This document shows, in pieces, positions 37,070-44,947 of a stretch of 44,947 nucleotides of DNA. Within the stretch, counting starts at the first letter, position 1. Each line of letters begins with the position of its first letter. Below the pieces are notes generated by a model that worked only from the letters and a program-made list of their open reading frames with translations, was not told where the DNA came from and ran no database searches. The stretch is from contig JAGXIM010000108.1 of NCBI GenBank assembly GCA_024635665.1, forward strand, positions 1 to 44,947. The letters run 5' to 3'. Made by a program: the position numbers and the translations under genes. The DNA is from Salinimicrobium sp. (GTDB taxonomy: Bacteria; Bacteroidota; Bacteroidia; Flavobacteriales; Flavobacteriaceae).

Positions 37070-37406
37070 TTAATAAAATTTTAATCTTTTCTTTTATTTT
37101 AGGCCTGTCCAAATACATCAACAGGAGTTTTTCAAATGGATCCTGCGTATATTCAGAGGCAACTTCTTTCACTTCGTTCTCATTTCGACTGACTTTAACC
37201 ATTTCCCCCTCACCAGAAATGAGCCACTGCGGATTTAAGTTTTTATAAGTGCGTAAAATAGTTTCCAGTATATCCGATCCTATTGAAGCCTTACTTCTTG
37301 ATTGTTTACCAATATATCCTTTAGGCCTACCAATGCTAACATCGAAGGCGTTTTGACTTATGCCTTGATGCTCGATAAATAGGGATATACGGTCTATTGT
37401 TTTCAA
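37038..37406 (-). CDS. XRE-family phage repressor
   Basis: MKTIDRISLFIEHQGISQNAFDVSIGRPKGYIGKQSRSKASIGSDILETILRTYKNLNPQWLISGEGEM; divergent from the early operon; TTG start. Confidence 0.85.
   Translation of the reverse strand: MKTIDRISLFIEHQGISQNAFDVSIGRPKGYIGKQSRSKASIGSDILETILRTYKNLNPQWLISGEGEMVKVSRNENEVKEVASEYTQDPFEKLLLMYLDRPKIKEKIKILLNDGEKEKINR
37250..37268. promoter_or_regulatory. Operator-like repeat O3 inside repressor gene
   Basis: TGCGTAAAATAGTTTCCAG, 17/19 match with O1. Confidence 0.65.
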
Positions 37407-37420
37407 TTAATTTATTTTTA

Positions 37421-37458
37421 TGAGTAAAATAGTTTGCAGTGAGTAAAATAGTTCGTAT
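37421..37458. promoter_or_regulatory. Tandem operator-like repeats O1/O2
   Basis: TGAGTAAAATAGTTTGCAG (37421-37439) and TGAGTAAAATAGTTCGTAT (37440-37458). Confidence 0.8.
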
Positions 37459-37463
37459 TATTG
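37433..37463 (+). promoter_or_regulatory. Early rightward promoter
   Basis: TTTG (37433-37436) - N19 - TATTATTG (37456-37463). Confidence 0.75.
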
Positions 37464-37522
37464 TAGTAGCAAACTAATATAAAAGTAATACAAAAAAAAG
37501 AAACCCTCAATAATAGATACCT

Positions 37523-37795
37523 ATGATTAATAAAACCCAAAAAAAAGCACTTCTAAAAAGCCTGGGAAAAAAGCACATTCACAAAGTTATGATCTATGCC
37601 GAAGAGAATGAAGTGCTAAAAGATACTCAAGAACCTTTTTCCCATTCTACATTTTCGGCAGTCATTAATGGGAGGCTTGATCATCCGGTTATTGAAAATG
37701 TCATTTTCGCCGCTGCATCCTATCACTATGCCCTCTCGCAAAAAGAAGCCACAGCCCGCCTTGATTTCGTAAACAAAATAAATAAAAATGGATAG
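37523..37795 (+). CDS. Early DNA-binding-like protein (Cro position)
   Basis: 90-aa ORF, first gene rightward from the switch. Confidence 0.75.
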   Translation: MINKTQKKALLKSLGKKHIHKVMIYAEENEVLKDTQEPFSHSTFSAVINGRLDHPVIENVIFAAASYHYALSQKEATARLDFVNKINKNG

Positions 37796-37997
37796 GATGG
37801 ACGAACTACAAGCCATTGAAGACCAGATCGCGCTGAGACGTGGTAACCACCAATTATATGTGCTGCTTATGATTTGGATAAGCCTTGGCGGTGCAATCCT
37901 CTCTTATTACGAGATGAAAAGTTTTGATACTGAACAAACAAAAACCACTATTGAAAATATGGAAATAAAAAACCCCGAAGCGGTAACTCCGGGGTAA
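37788..37997 (+). CDS. Small single-TM protein
   Basis: LYVLLMIWISLGGAILSYY hydrophobic segment. Confidence 0.65.
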   Translation: MDRMDELQAIEDQIALRRGNHQLYVLLMIWISLGGAILSYYEMKSFDTEQTKTTIENMEIKNPEAVTPG

Positions 37998-38036
37998 AAC
38001 ATAACAATTAATCATCTCTTAAAACTCCTAATCATT

Positions 38037-38630
38037 ATGAAAGACAAAAGTACAACTCCTGACCATATCTCGCAACAGCTTATTGCAGGGATCAATTTAA
38101 AAAATGAAACAGATATCGAATTCTTCGGGATCAAAAAAAATAAAACAGTACAATTCCTGCAAGCGGGAAGGGTACATTATTTCAGGGAATTGCCCGCGAA
38201 ATACTTCGTTTTGCTGCACAAAAAAATGAATTCCGATAAACCGGCCCTCCAATATTTCAGCAAATTTGACTATTCCTTAACACGTAAAGTAGAATTATAC
38301 ACCTATTTCTTATACGGGTACCTGGACCATACGCCCGACATTATTTCGGGAATGCTACAGGTTTCCGAAAATTTCAGGGATTCACCCCACTGCCCCTCCC
38401 TGGCTTTCTCTGGTAAAGACATGACAATCGATGGTGTAAGCTTGACCCTTCGTGAGCTCACGATCATCGACATGTCTGCCCGGGAATGTACCGATTATGA
38501 GATCGCGTGCGAACTCAACATTACCAACTCCACATTGGACTGGCACAAACGCAACCTTTTCATCAAGACCAAAACCCAAACAAAACTGGGCGTGGTGATG
38601 AAGGCTTTTATGAACCATATAATCCACTAG
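38037..38630 (+). CDS. Transcriptional regulator with LuxR-type C-terminal HTH
   Basis: LTLRELTIIDMSARECTDYEIACELNITNSTLDWHKRNLFIKTKTQTKLGVV. Confidence 0.8.
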   Translation: MKDKSTTPDHISQQLIAGINLKNETDIEFFGIKKNKTVQFLQAGRVHYFRELPAKYFVLLHKKMNSDKPALQYFSKFDYSLTRKVELYTYFLYGYLDHTPDIISGMLQVSENFRDSPHCPSLAFSGKDMTIDGVSLTLRELTIIDMSARECTDYEIACELNITNSTLDWHKRNLFIKTKTQTKLGVVMKAFMNHIIH

Positions 38631-38633
38631 AAG

Positions 38634-38879
38634 ATGAACTATTTCACCATAACAAGTACCAAGGAGATTATAGAATCTGTCGAAAAATTTTTTAAATCGC
38701 GCGCCTTTTCAACAGGCCGGAGTTTAAAACTAAAAGCGGTCAATCACCATGACACCTATTCAGTGGCAGCAATAGAACCATCCGAAAAAGATGGAAAAAT
38801 AAAACCCGAGGATATTTTCTGGCTTGGCCGATGGGCTGCCTTTGATACTGCAGAACTAAACCAAAAAACTGAACAATGA
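38634..38879 (+). CDS. Hypothetical early protein
   Basis: 81-aa ORF overlapping next start (ATGA). Confidence 0.7.
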   Translation: MNYFTITSTKEIIESVEKFFKSRAFSTGRSLKLKAVNHHDTYSVAAIEPSEKDGKIKPEDIFWLGRWAAFDTAELNQKTEQ

Positions 38880-39082
38880 AATTACGATCACGTACAATCA
38901 CCGATATACAAAACGAAATCATCCGTACCAGGGGAAATCTGGAAGCGATCAACCGCCCTCCTTTTTCTGAAGAGGACCGGGCTATACTGGAGCCTAAATA
39001 TAAAGCCGATTTGGATAGGCTAAAGGCAGAGGAACAGCTCTTTAATACTCCCGTGATAGAACCCCAAACTGTTACAGGATAA
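38876..39082 (+). CDS. Hypothetical early protein
   Basis: 68-aa ORF, ATGA overlap. Confidence 0.7.
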   Translation: MKLRSRTITDIQNEIIRTRGNLEAINRPPFSEEDRAILEPKYKADLDRLKAEEQLFNTPVIEPQTVTG

Positions 39083-39125
39083 GAACAACCAATCAATCTA
39101 AAAAAACGCTCAAGCACTATAAAAA

Positions 39126-42100
39126 ATGAAGCACTTTCCCCCAGAATTAACAAAAGAAATATTAGATAAAGCTACCCTTGCCAATGTTCTGAAGGACTAT
39201 CATCATTACCACAAGAAAAAAGGATCTCAATTTGTCATGGACTGCCCAAAGTGTGGCACTCCAGATAAACTTGAATTTTCGGAATCCAAGAATGTGGCCA
39301 AATGTTTTAAATGTGATATAGGAGTAAAAACCCCGGTGAATTACCTTACCAAATTCCAAGGCCGCAGCTATCTCGAGGCTCTTGTAGAACTTGCCAGGAT
39401 CGAGGGGATCTCTACCATTGAGAAGGACGAAGTGAAAAAACCCGCAAAAAAAACTAAAAAAGGAAAAACCCAGCGCGAGCGATATGAAGAGGCTGAAGTT
39501 CCTTACGTGCAAAAAATGCTGTCTGAAAGCGGACTTACCACTGAGGATGTAAAGGCCATGGTGCTGGTAGATGATGACACTCAAAAAGAAGTGGAAGTGT
39601 ACCAGCAAGGAACGGTGGACAATGCTTTTGCCATTACCCGGGGCGATGATGTTATTATTCGCTATTACGATCTTGATGGCCGCCCAATGTATTATTACAA
39701 ACACGATCGAAAAGGGAACGCTACCGGGGCCAGGAAGGAATTTTATCGCGTGCGGTACCAGACTCCGGAACTTCACCCGGACAAAAATGGAAATCCGGTT
39801 AAATACCGCTCTCCTTATGGCAGCGATACGAAGATCTATATCAATAAATGGGTTCGGGAGAAGTATAAAAAAGCTTCAAAGATCACTACGCTCTACCTTC
39901 AGGAAGGCGAGAAGAAAGCCGATAAAGCCACTAAACATGGAATGATCTCCCTTGGTATCATGGGAATTCACAATATTGCCTATAATAAGCGCCTTCCGCC
40001 GGAAATCGAATTGATTATTAAACGCTGTCAGGTGGAGAATGTAGTATTTGTCCTGGACAGTGACTGGCAAAACCTGTCCAATAAGATTGACAGCACTTCC
40101 CCTGCAGATAACCGTCCGAGGTCATTCTTTAGGGCGGTGGTCAATTTCAAGAACCATTTTTATGCCTTCACCAACAATGACATCCACCTCCGGATATTTT
40201 TTGCCCATGTAAATGATGGTCCGCATGGTGATAAAGGAATAGATGATTTGCTGGCCAATTCCCTGAAAGGAAAAGAGGACACGCTCAAGGACCTATGTAA
40301 TACGGCCATACTGGAGCCTAAAGGGGATGCGAAATGGCTGCAGTTTTACAACATCACCACGGTTTCGGAATATAAGATCATGCAATACTGGCATCTTACA
40401 GATAAGGATGCATTTGCCAACCATTACAAAGAGCGCCTTAAGGATCTGCCGAAGTTTAAATTCAAGGGCATCGAGTGGCGGTTTAATGAGCAGGGAGTAT
40501 TGGATCTTGCCCAGCCGCTTATGGATCACGAGCAGTTTTGGAACGAAGAGATTAATCATAATTCCGAAGGAAGGGTGATCTCCAAGAAATATACCTTTAA
40601 TCATAAACGCTGCTATACGTTTTTGCAACATCGCGGTTATTTCAGACTGGATCAGCCTAAAAACACGTTTATCTGGATCCACCTTGACGGCAATGTGGTT
40701 AAAAAAGTGGAACCCCACCAGATAAAAGATTATGTGATAGACTTCACTTCCCAACTCAATAATGAGGATGTGGAGAATATGTTGTACCGCGGCGGAAAGC
40801 AATATTTAGGAGCTGATAGCCTTGGTAATTTACGATATAGCGCGCTACAGCTTCACGAGCCTTCCAAAAACATGCAATACCTGTATTTTGCCGAAAATTA
40901 CTTCAAGGTCACCGATGAAGGCATTGAAATGGAAGAGCTTAAAAACCTAACCGGACAGGTGTGGCAGGATAATATCAAGGATTTCAAGCCCAGCCTGATG
41001 CCTAAAATGATCGAGGAAGTTCACCAGATAGATGCCGCCGATATAAAAGATGATCCCGAACTGGAAACCTATAAAGGAGAGTATTTGATCGATTTTTCTG
41101 AAGATGCCATGAAGTGTGATTTCCTTCATTTTCTTTTGAATACTTCAATTTTCTTCGGAAAAAACTACGGCCTGCACCAAGCTTCCTGGGCAGAAAAATT
41201 TGAAACCTCCCGCCATTTTCTTTCAAAGGTCACCGCTTTTGGATATATGTTGCACCGGTTCAGGAACCCCAACAGCGAACGGGCAATTATAGGAATGGAC
41301 GGCCAAATGAGCGAGGTTGGAAAAAGCAACGGTCGCTCCGGAAAATCATTGTTCGGGGTTGCATTGGAGCAGCTGGCACCCACGGTGACCATTCCGGGGA
41401 AAAAGAAAGATCTGCTGGATGACAAGTTCCTTTTTGAAGAAGTGGATTCCAGGACGGGCATCATATTTTTTGATGATGTGCGCGTGAATTTCGACTTTGA
41501 ATTTTTATTCCCATACATCACCGGGAAATTTACCCTTGAGAAAAAAGGCATCGGGAAAATGACCCTGCCTCGGGAGTTCGTTCAAAAGTTCTTTATAGCC
41601 ACCAACCACGCCCTTAGCGGTGATGGGGGGAGCTTTGAGGACAGGCAGTTCCTGATAGGATTTAGTGACTGGTACAATCAGCACCATAAACCGGTAGATG
41701 ATTTTAAGGTGATGTTCTTTGACGAATGGGACGAGCCGCAATGGAACCGCTTTTACAACTTCGCTGCGCTGGCCCTGCACCTGTATTTTAAACACGGCCT
41801 TATTGCCGCGCCAACAGAAAAACTGATCAACAGAAAACTTCGCCAGGAAATTGGGGAAAGCTTCCTGGACTGGGCCGAAGAATATTTCTCCCGGGAAGCA
41901 AATGTGAACAACCGCATCTACAAACAATTCATTTACGATGGACTTGCCACCGCTCCCGAATGCAAAATCCACGGAGACGGGTTCATCACCAAATTTCCGA
42001 TGCAGCGAAAGTGGTGTAGCATTGCCACCTTCAAAAACAAGATGAAAGCCTATTGCCGCTTTAAGGGATGGGAATTCAACCCCAGTGCCAAACCACAGCC

Positions 42101-42236
42101 CGGCAGGGATATTAAAACCGGAGGAAAGGAATTTATAGAAGTATTCATTCCCGCCTGCGAAATGGAGAATTTGAAAAAAGAAAATTTTGAAGCCTCCCAG
42201 GAGAATGATAACGAGGATGATATTCCTTTTACATAA
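39126..42236 (+). CDS. Primase-helicase fusion (CHC2 zinc finger, TOPRIM-like, P-loop ATPase)
   Basis: CPKCGTPDKLEF...AKCFKC zinc finger; ITTLYLQEGEKKADKATKHGMISLG; Walker A-like SNGRSGKSLFG; Walker B-like GIIFFDDV. Confidence 0.9.
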   Translation: MKHFPPELTKEILDKATLANVLKDYHHYHKKKGSQFVMDCPKCGTPDKLEFSESKNVAKCFKCDIGVKTPVNYLTKFQGRSYLEALVELARIEGISTIEKDEVKKPAKKTKKGKTQRERYEEAEVPYVQKMLSESGLTTEDVKAMVLVDDDTQKEVEVYQQGTVDNAFAITRGDDVIIRYYDLDGRPMYYYKHDRKGNATGARKEFYRVRYQTPELHPDKNGNPVKYRSPYGSDTKIYINKWVREKYKKASKITTLYLQEGEKKADKATKHGMISLGIMGIHNIAYNKRLPPEIELIIKRCQVENVVFVLDSDWQNLSNKIDSTSPADNRPRSFFRAVVNFKNHFYAFTNNDIHLRIFFAHVNDGPHGDKGIDDLLANSLKGKEDTLKDLCNTAILEPKGDAKWLQFYNITTVSEYKIMQYWHLTDKDAFANHYKERLKDLPKFKFKGIEWRFNEQGVLDLAQPLMDHEQFWNEEINHNSEGRVISKKYTFNHKRCYTFLQHRGYFRLDQPKNTFIWIHLDGNVVKKVEPHQIKDYVIDFTSQLNNEDVENMLYRGGKQYLGADSLGNLRYSALQLHEPSKNMQYLYFAENYFKVTDEGIEMEELKNLTGQVWQDNIKDFKPSLMPKMIEEVHQIDAADIKDDPELETYKGEYLIDFSEDAMKCDFLHFLLNTSIFFGKNYGLHQASWAEKFETSRHFLSKVTAFGYMLHRFRNPNSERAIIGMDGQMSEVGKSNGRSGKSLFGVALEQLAPTVTIPGKKKDLLDDKFLFEEVDSRTGIIFFDDVRVNFDFEFLFPYITGKFTLEKKGIGKMTLPREFVQKFFIATNHALSGDGGSFEDRQFLIGFSDWYNQHHKPVDDFKVMFFDEWDEPQWNRFYNFAALALHLYFKHGLIAAPTEKLINRKLRQEIGESFLDWAEEYFSREANVNNRIYKQFIYDGLATAPECKIHGDGFITKFPMQRKWCSIATFKNKMKAYCRFKGWEFNPSAKPQPGRDIKTGGKEFIEVFIPACEMENLKKENFEASQENDNEDDIPFT

Positions 42237-42251
42237 AAGCTATGAAAATGA

Positions 42252-42287
42252 CAATACTCAATTCTAAATACTCACATCTCAATACTA
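42252..42287. repeat. CAATACTCAATTCT/CACATCTCAATACTA motif, copy 2
   Basis: Shares words with 4059-4087. Confidence 0.7.
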
Positions 42288-42300
42288 AATACTAAAACCC

Positions 42301-42552
42301 ATGCAAACAATTCCTGCCACAATTATTTTAAGACCAGCAGATTTCTGGGATGTTTTTTTCTCGGCTCACAAAAAGCGTATTGGCCAGCCATTTTGGTTAA
42401 AGAGCCTTGAAACCGGGAAATTCGACAATAAAGCCTACCTGGTCAGCGAATTGACCAATAGCCAGGAGCTCAAGGGCTGGGTAGAAAACAAGATGGTTTT
42501 TGTTCCCGCCAGTGATATTGATATCCAGGCAGAAAAAAGACAAACAGCTTAA
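42301..42552 (+). CDS. Hypothetical early protein
   Basis: 83-aa ORF. Confidence 0.7.
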   Translation: MQTIPATIILRPADFWDVFFSAHKKRIGQPFWLKSLETGKFDNKAYLVSELTNSQELKGWVENKMVFVPASDIDIQAEKRQTA

Positions 42553-42554
42553 CC

Positions 42555-42731
42555 ATGGCAAAACACGTCCACATTCCCTTCCCCGGCGGGCATATTACAT
42601 GGAGCGGGAAAAATGCGCCCACAGCTAAAGAATTAGCAGTCTTTGAAAAACTGATAGCAGCTGCCCGAAAATACTGCAGGTGTAAAACCAAAACCAAAGT
42701 AGTGCTTCACGCCGCCGCTGAAGTAGAATAA
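42555..42731 (+). CDS. Hypothetical 58-aa protein, absent from ORF track
   Basis: MAKHVHIPFPGGHITWSGKNAPTAKELAVFEKLIAAARKYCRCKTKTKVVLHAAAEVE, 2 nt after the previous stop. Confidence 0.65.
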   Translation: MAKHVHIPFPGGHITWSGKNAPTAKELAVFEKLIAAARKYCRCKTKTKVVLHAAAEVE

Positions 42732-42807
42732 ACCGCTCAAAAATGCAGCGAGTGCGGGAAATTAACCGATAGACAAATAGAAATTTAATAATCAATAATT
42801 CAAAATT

Positions 42808-43116
42808 ATGGCTAGAAAGTATTTTTTTAAGCTCGGTGGGAGCTACGCAAACGCAAACAAGATGGATGCAGAAATAAATGAATTTATATCAACCCTGGAT
42901 GCTTCTTTAATAAATAGTGAATTTGATCTTAAAAAATTCAAACAGGGCATAACGGATAAGGTGGAGGAGATCCACCGTAGCCATCCCCGCTGCAAAAACA
43001 TTCCTTTAACGATTTGGAGTTTTTCAAAAGTTGATGAATCCCTTACCTGCGGTTGCACTCGTGGAACCATCTATGATATTAACCAGGAATTTAAAACCCC
43101 TCAAAATGAAAATTAG
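42808..43116 (+). CDS. Hypothetical early protein
   Basis: 102-aa ORF, overlaps next start. Confidence 0.7.
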   Translation: MARKYFFKLGGSYANANKMDAEINEFISTLDASLINSEFDLKKFKQGITDKVEEIHRSHPRCKNIPLTIWSFSKVDESLTCGCTRGTIYDINQEFKTPQNEN

Positions 43117-43768
43117 ACCAATATTATTCGGCACGCCAATGGTCCAGGCCATTTTGGAAGACAGAAAAACCCAGACCAGGAGAATCATAAAGCCACAGCC
43201 TACAGAAGGCACCTATAATAAACTTATTTATGCTGGCCAAGAATTAACATTGAACGCTTTCAGGAATTATGCAAAATACCAGGTTGGTGACATTCTTTGG
43301 GTTCGGGAAGGATTTTGTGTTGCAAAAAATTGGGATCACTGGAATCCGGCATCATTGCCTGAAGGGGTTGATTTTAATTACAAAGCCGATTGTAATGATG
43401 ATTATATCCCAAAATTCCTACATAGGGGAAGATGGCGCCCTTCCATTCATATGCCGAAAATAGCTTGCAGGATCTTCCTAAAAGTTACCAATGTGCGAGT
43501 GGAAAGGCTTCAGGATATTTCAGAAGAAGATATTAAAGCCGAAGGAGTGAAAGTTGAGCCGGATTTTGTATTAGGTGAAAAAAATAGTCCTGTTTCTTTT
43601 TTGCCAGATGGTTGTTTTGCCAATGGCGGAAAACCTTCAGTCAAACAAATATTTTTTGCTCATTGGGCTTCTTTATGGGCGAAAATCAACGGAAAAGAAT
43701 CCTGGGAAGCCAACCCGTGGGTTTGGGTGTATGATTTTAAGCGAGTGGAAAAACCTGAAAATTTTTAA
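43106..43768 (+). CDS. ASCH-like phage protein
   Basis: MKIRPILFGTPMVQAILEDRKTQTRRIIKPQPTEG...GDILWVREGF...RIFLKVTNVRVERLQDISEEDIKAEG; true start ATG at 43106. Confidence 0.8.
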   Translation: MKIRPILFGTPMVQAILEDRKTQTRRIIKPQPTEGTYNKLIYAGQELTLNAFRNYAKYQVGDILWVREGFCVAKNWDHWNPASLPEGVDFNYKADCNDDYIPKFLHRGRWRPSIHMPKIACRIFLKVTNVRVERLQDISEEDIKAEGVKVEPDFVLGEKNSPVSFLPDGCFANGGKPSVKQIFFAHWASLWAKINGKESWEANPWVWVYDFKRVEKPENF

Positions 43769-43771
43769 GCT

Positions 43772-43957
43772 ATGCCAAACATCACCAAACAATTTCACAT
43801 AGACATTACTCCAGAGCAGTATTTAAGTGCCTGTTCAAAAGAAGAATTATTGGAACTGGATCTCTTGCTGGATAAATATTTAAAAATTTACAGGATACTG
43901 GACAAGGAGAAACTTCAAGAAAACTCGGAGGAAAAACCGCTTCCAACCAGAAGCTGA
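43772..43957 (+). CDS. Hypothetical small protein
   Basis: 61-aa ORF. Confidence 0.65.
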   Translation: MPNITKQFHIDITPEQYLSACSKEELLELDLLLDKYLKIYRILDKEKLQENSEEKPLPTRS

Positions 43958-44163
43958 AGTCTTTCGACACCCTGGAGGAAGCGGTCGCGAAAATAAAAGA
44001 ATTCAGGGAGACTCCGGTTTATTACAATGAAGATGGCCGGACGGATCACCCGATTCAAAAAGGGAATGTCCCGCGAATGAGAAACCCTCCGCCTCCCCCA
44101 CCACCCCGTGCAAGACGAATTGGAGATGAGAGAAGCGCCAGCCAGCCAAACAAGGATAAGTAA
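43954..44163 (+). CDS. Probable small protein with non-canonical CTG start
   Basis: Frame KSFDTLEEAVAKIKEFRETPVYYNEDGRTDHPIQKGNVPRMRNPPPPPPPRARRIGDERSASQPNKDK; CTGA overlap with upstream TGA. Confidence 0.4.
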   Translation: MKSFDTLEEAVAKIKEFRETPVYYNEDGRTDHPIQKGNVPRMRNPPPPPPPRARRIGDERSASQPNKDK

Positions 44164-44194
44164 CAGTTCACCCTTAAATTCAAAATTCAAAACT

Positions 44195-44290
44195 ATGTTT
44201 TTAACCAAAAAATCAACCCCAATGAAATCATTTTACAAGGCCCTGTTATGGGTAGCACTGTGGTTTGCCATGGCCCTTATAGCGGGGTGA
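44195..44290 (+). CDS. Putative 31-aa membrane miniprotein
   Basis: MFLTKKSTPMKSFYKALLWVALWFAMALIAG, one hydrophobic segment. Confidence 0.35.
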   Translation: MFLTKKSTPMKSFYKALLWVALWFAMALIAG

Positions 44291-44292
44291 AA

Positions 44293-44315
44293 TCCCCCCG
44301 GCCCCCAAAGGAGGA
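44293..44315. repeat. REP-like palindrome
   Basis: TCCCCCCGGCCCCCAAAGGAGGA. Confidence 0.6.
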
Positions 44316-44341
44316 ATAAATAAAAGTAAAAATTAAAAATA

Positions 44342-44797
44342 ATGAAATATATTATGTTTTTATTGCCTTGGATGTCTTTTGCTCAAGGCTTTATCAGTAC
44401 CGGAATTGATGCCAGGAACGCAGTATTTGGAAGTGAAGTCAATGAAGCAGCATACGACGGAATTTTGAATGCGGGATTTAGATCTGATGATTTTCAGATC
44501 CAGGCTTCGTATGAAAATTTCAAAGCAATAGATTTTTATTCTTTCGGGATAAAATCTGGAATGGTGTTGAACCATAAAGGGAACGTGAATTATTTGCCTT
44601 TATTGGGAATAAGCTATATCCAGAGGAATGTTACCTGGACGAAGAGGTTGAATGTTTCCGTTTCACTTTCGGCACAAATAGAATATCATATCCAGAGAGT
44701 TTTCTTTTATATAAGAAATGAAGGGAGATATCGGGGAGATCTAAAGCAGATTGTTTTTAGTGGTTATGTGGGAATGGGTGTTGATATATTTAAGTAA
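44342..44797 (+). CDS. Secreted, outer-membrane beta-barrel-like protein
   Basis: Signal peptide MKYIMFLLPWMSFAQG; alternating beta-strand pattern, C-terminal VFSGYVGMGVDIFK. Confidence 0.65.
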   Translation: MKYIMFLLPWMSFAQGFISTGIDARNAVFGSEVNEAAYDGILNAGFRSDDFQIQASYENFKAIDFYSFGIKSGMVLNHKGNVNYLPLLGISYIQRNVTWTKRLNVSVSLSAQIEYHIQRVFFYIRNEGRYRGDLKQIVFSGYVGMGVDIFK

Positions 44798-44803
44798 CGT
44801 TGA

Positions 44804-44834
44804 GTATAAACGGTCGTTTTAATGCCGTTTATAC
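44804..44834. repeat. Hairpin GTATAAACGG-N11-CCGTTTATAC
   Basis: Perfect 10-bp inverted repeat just after the last CDS, followed by TTGTTGTGTGTC. Confidence 0.8.
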
Positions 44835-44864
44835 ATTGTTGTGTGTCTGGTGCGGATTAAAAGC

Positions 44865-44947
44865 ACTCACTTTCAGTTTAGCACGGACACTTTTTCTTTT
44901 CTTTTTAAGCGTTGGAAATCAATCAATTAGAAATTAAATGAAAAATA
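44865..44947. repeat. Terminal direct repeat, identical to 1-83
   Basis: Exact 83-bp identity with window start. Confidence 0.95.

Noticed and set aside
36838-37248. Plus-strand 136-aa ORF
   Set aside because: Antisense to the XRE repressor and the small Lys-rich ORF; composition is typical of a shadow frame.
44108-44290. 60-aa ORF starting at 44108
   Set aside because: N-terminal half overlaps the coding-like frame 43954-44163; only the part from 44195 looks protein-like.
1-44947. CRISPR array, tRNA or rRNA genes
   Set aside because: No regularly spaced repeats and no recognisable tRNA/rRNA sequence noticed by eye; a tRNAscan-SE run would be decisive.

Overview
The window looks like a complete, circularly closed genome of a temperate tailed phage of a Bacteroidetes (Flavobacteriia-like) host. 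The first 83 bp (1-83) are repeated exactly at the end (44865-44947), so the unique length is 44864 bp. Order along the map: cargo genes (180-1467, continuous through the circle with 44342-44797); UVR-motif, KilA-N and antirepressor genes (1541-3752); tail fibre / adhesin / spike genes (4541-9858); a secreted zincin-like pair including an astacin-type lipoprotein (9871-11027); lysis genes: holin-like protein, GH19 endolysin, Rz/Rz1-like overlapping spanins (11034-13934); S49 protease, major capsid and decoration-like protein (14716-18683); terminase (18988-22583); portal and head-tail connection (22822-26989); tape measure and tail (27131-34976); a solitary moron (35049-35438); tyrosine integrase, repressor and early switch (35474-37997); primase-helicase and early genes (38037-43768). 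The strongest undescribed signal is a bipartite promoter, TGTCCTTTT(C/G)T-N16-(T/C)TAnnnTTG, found five times with identical 16-bp spacing. Each copy sits directly upstream of one of the five late modules, and three of them place the start codon only 4-6 nt after the -7 box, which predicts leaderless mRNAs. Other notable signals: a lysogeny switch with three 19-bp operator-like repeats (two overlapping a consensus Bacteroidetes promoter, one inside the repressor gene); an attP-like inverted repeat with flanking direct repeats; a beta-domain repeated three times across the capsid and the next protein; a KilA-N gene bracketed by a 95-bp direct repeat; and truncated, divergent antirepressor fragments next to the intact antirepressor gene. 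All family assignments were made by eye from translated motifs; no database search was run.
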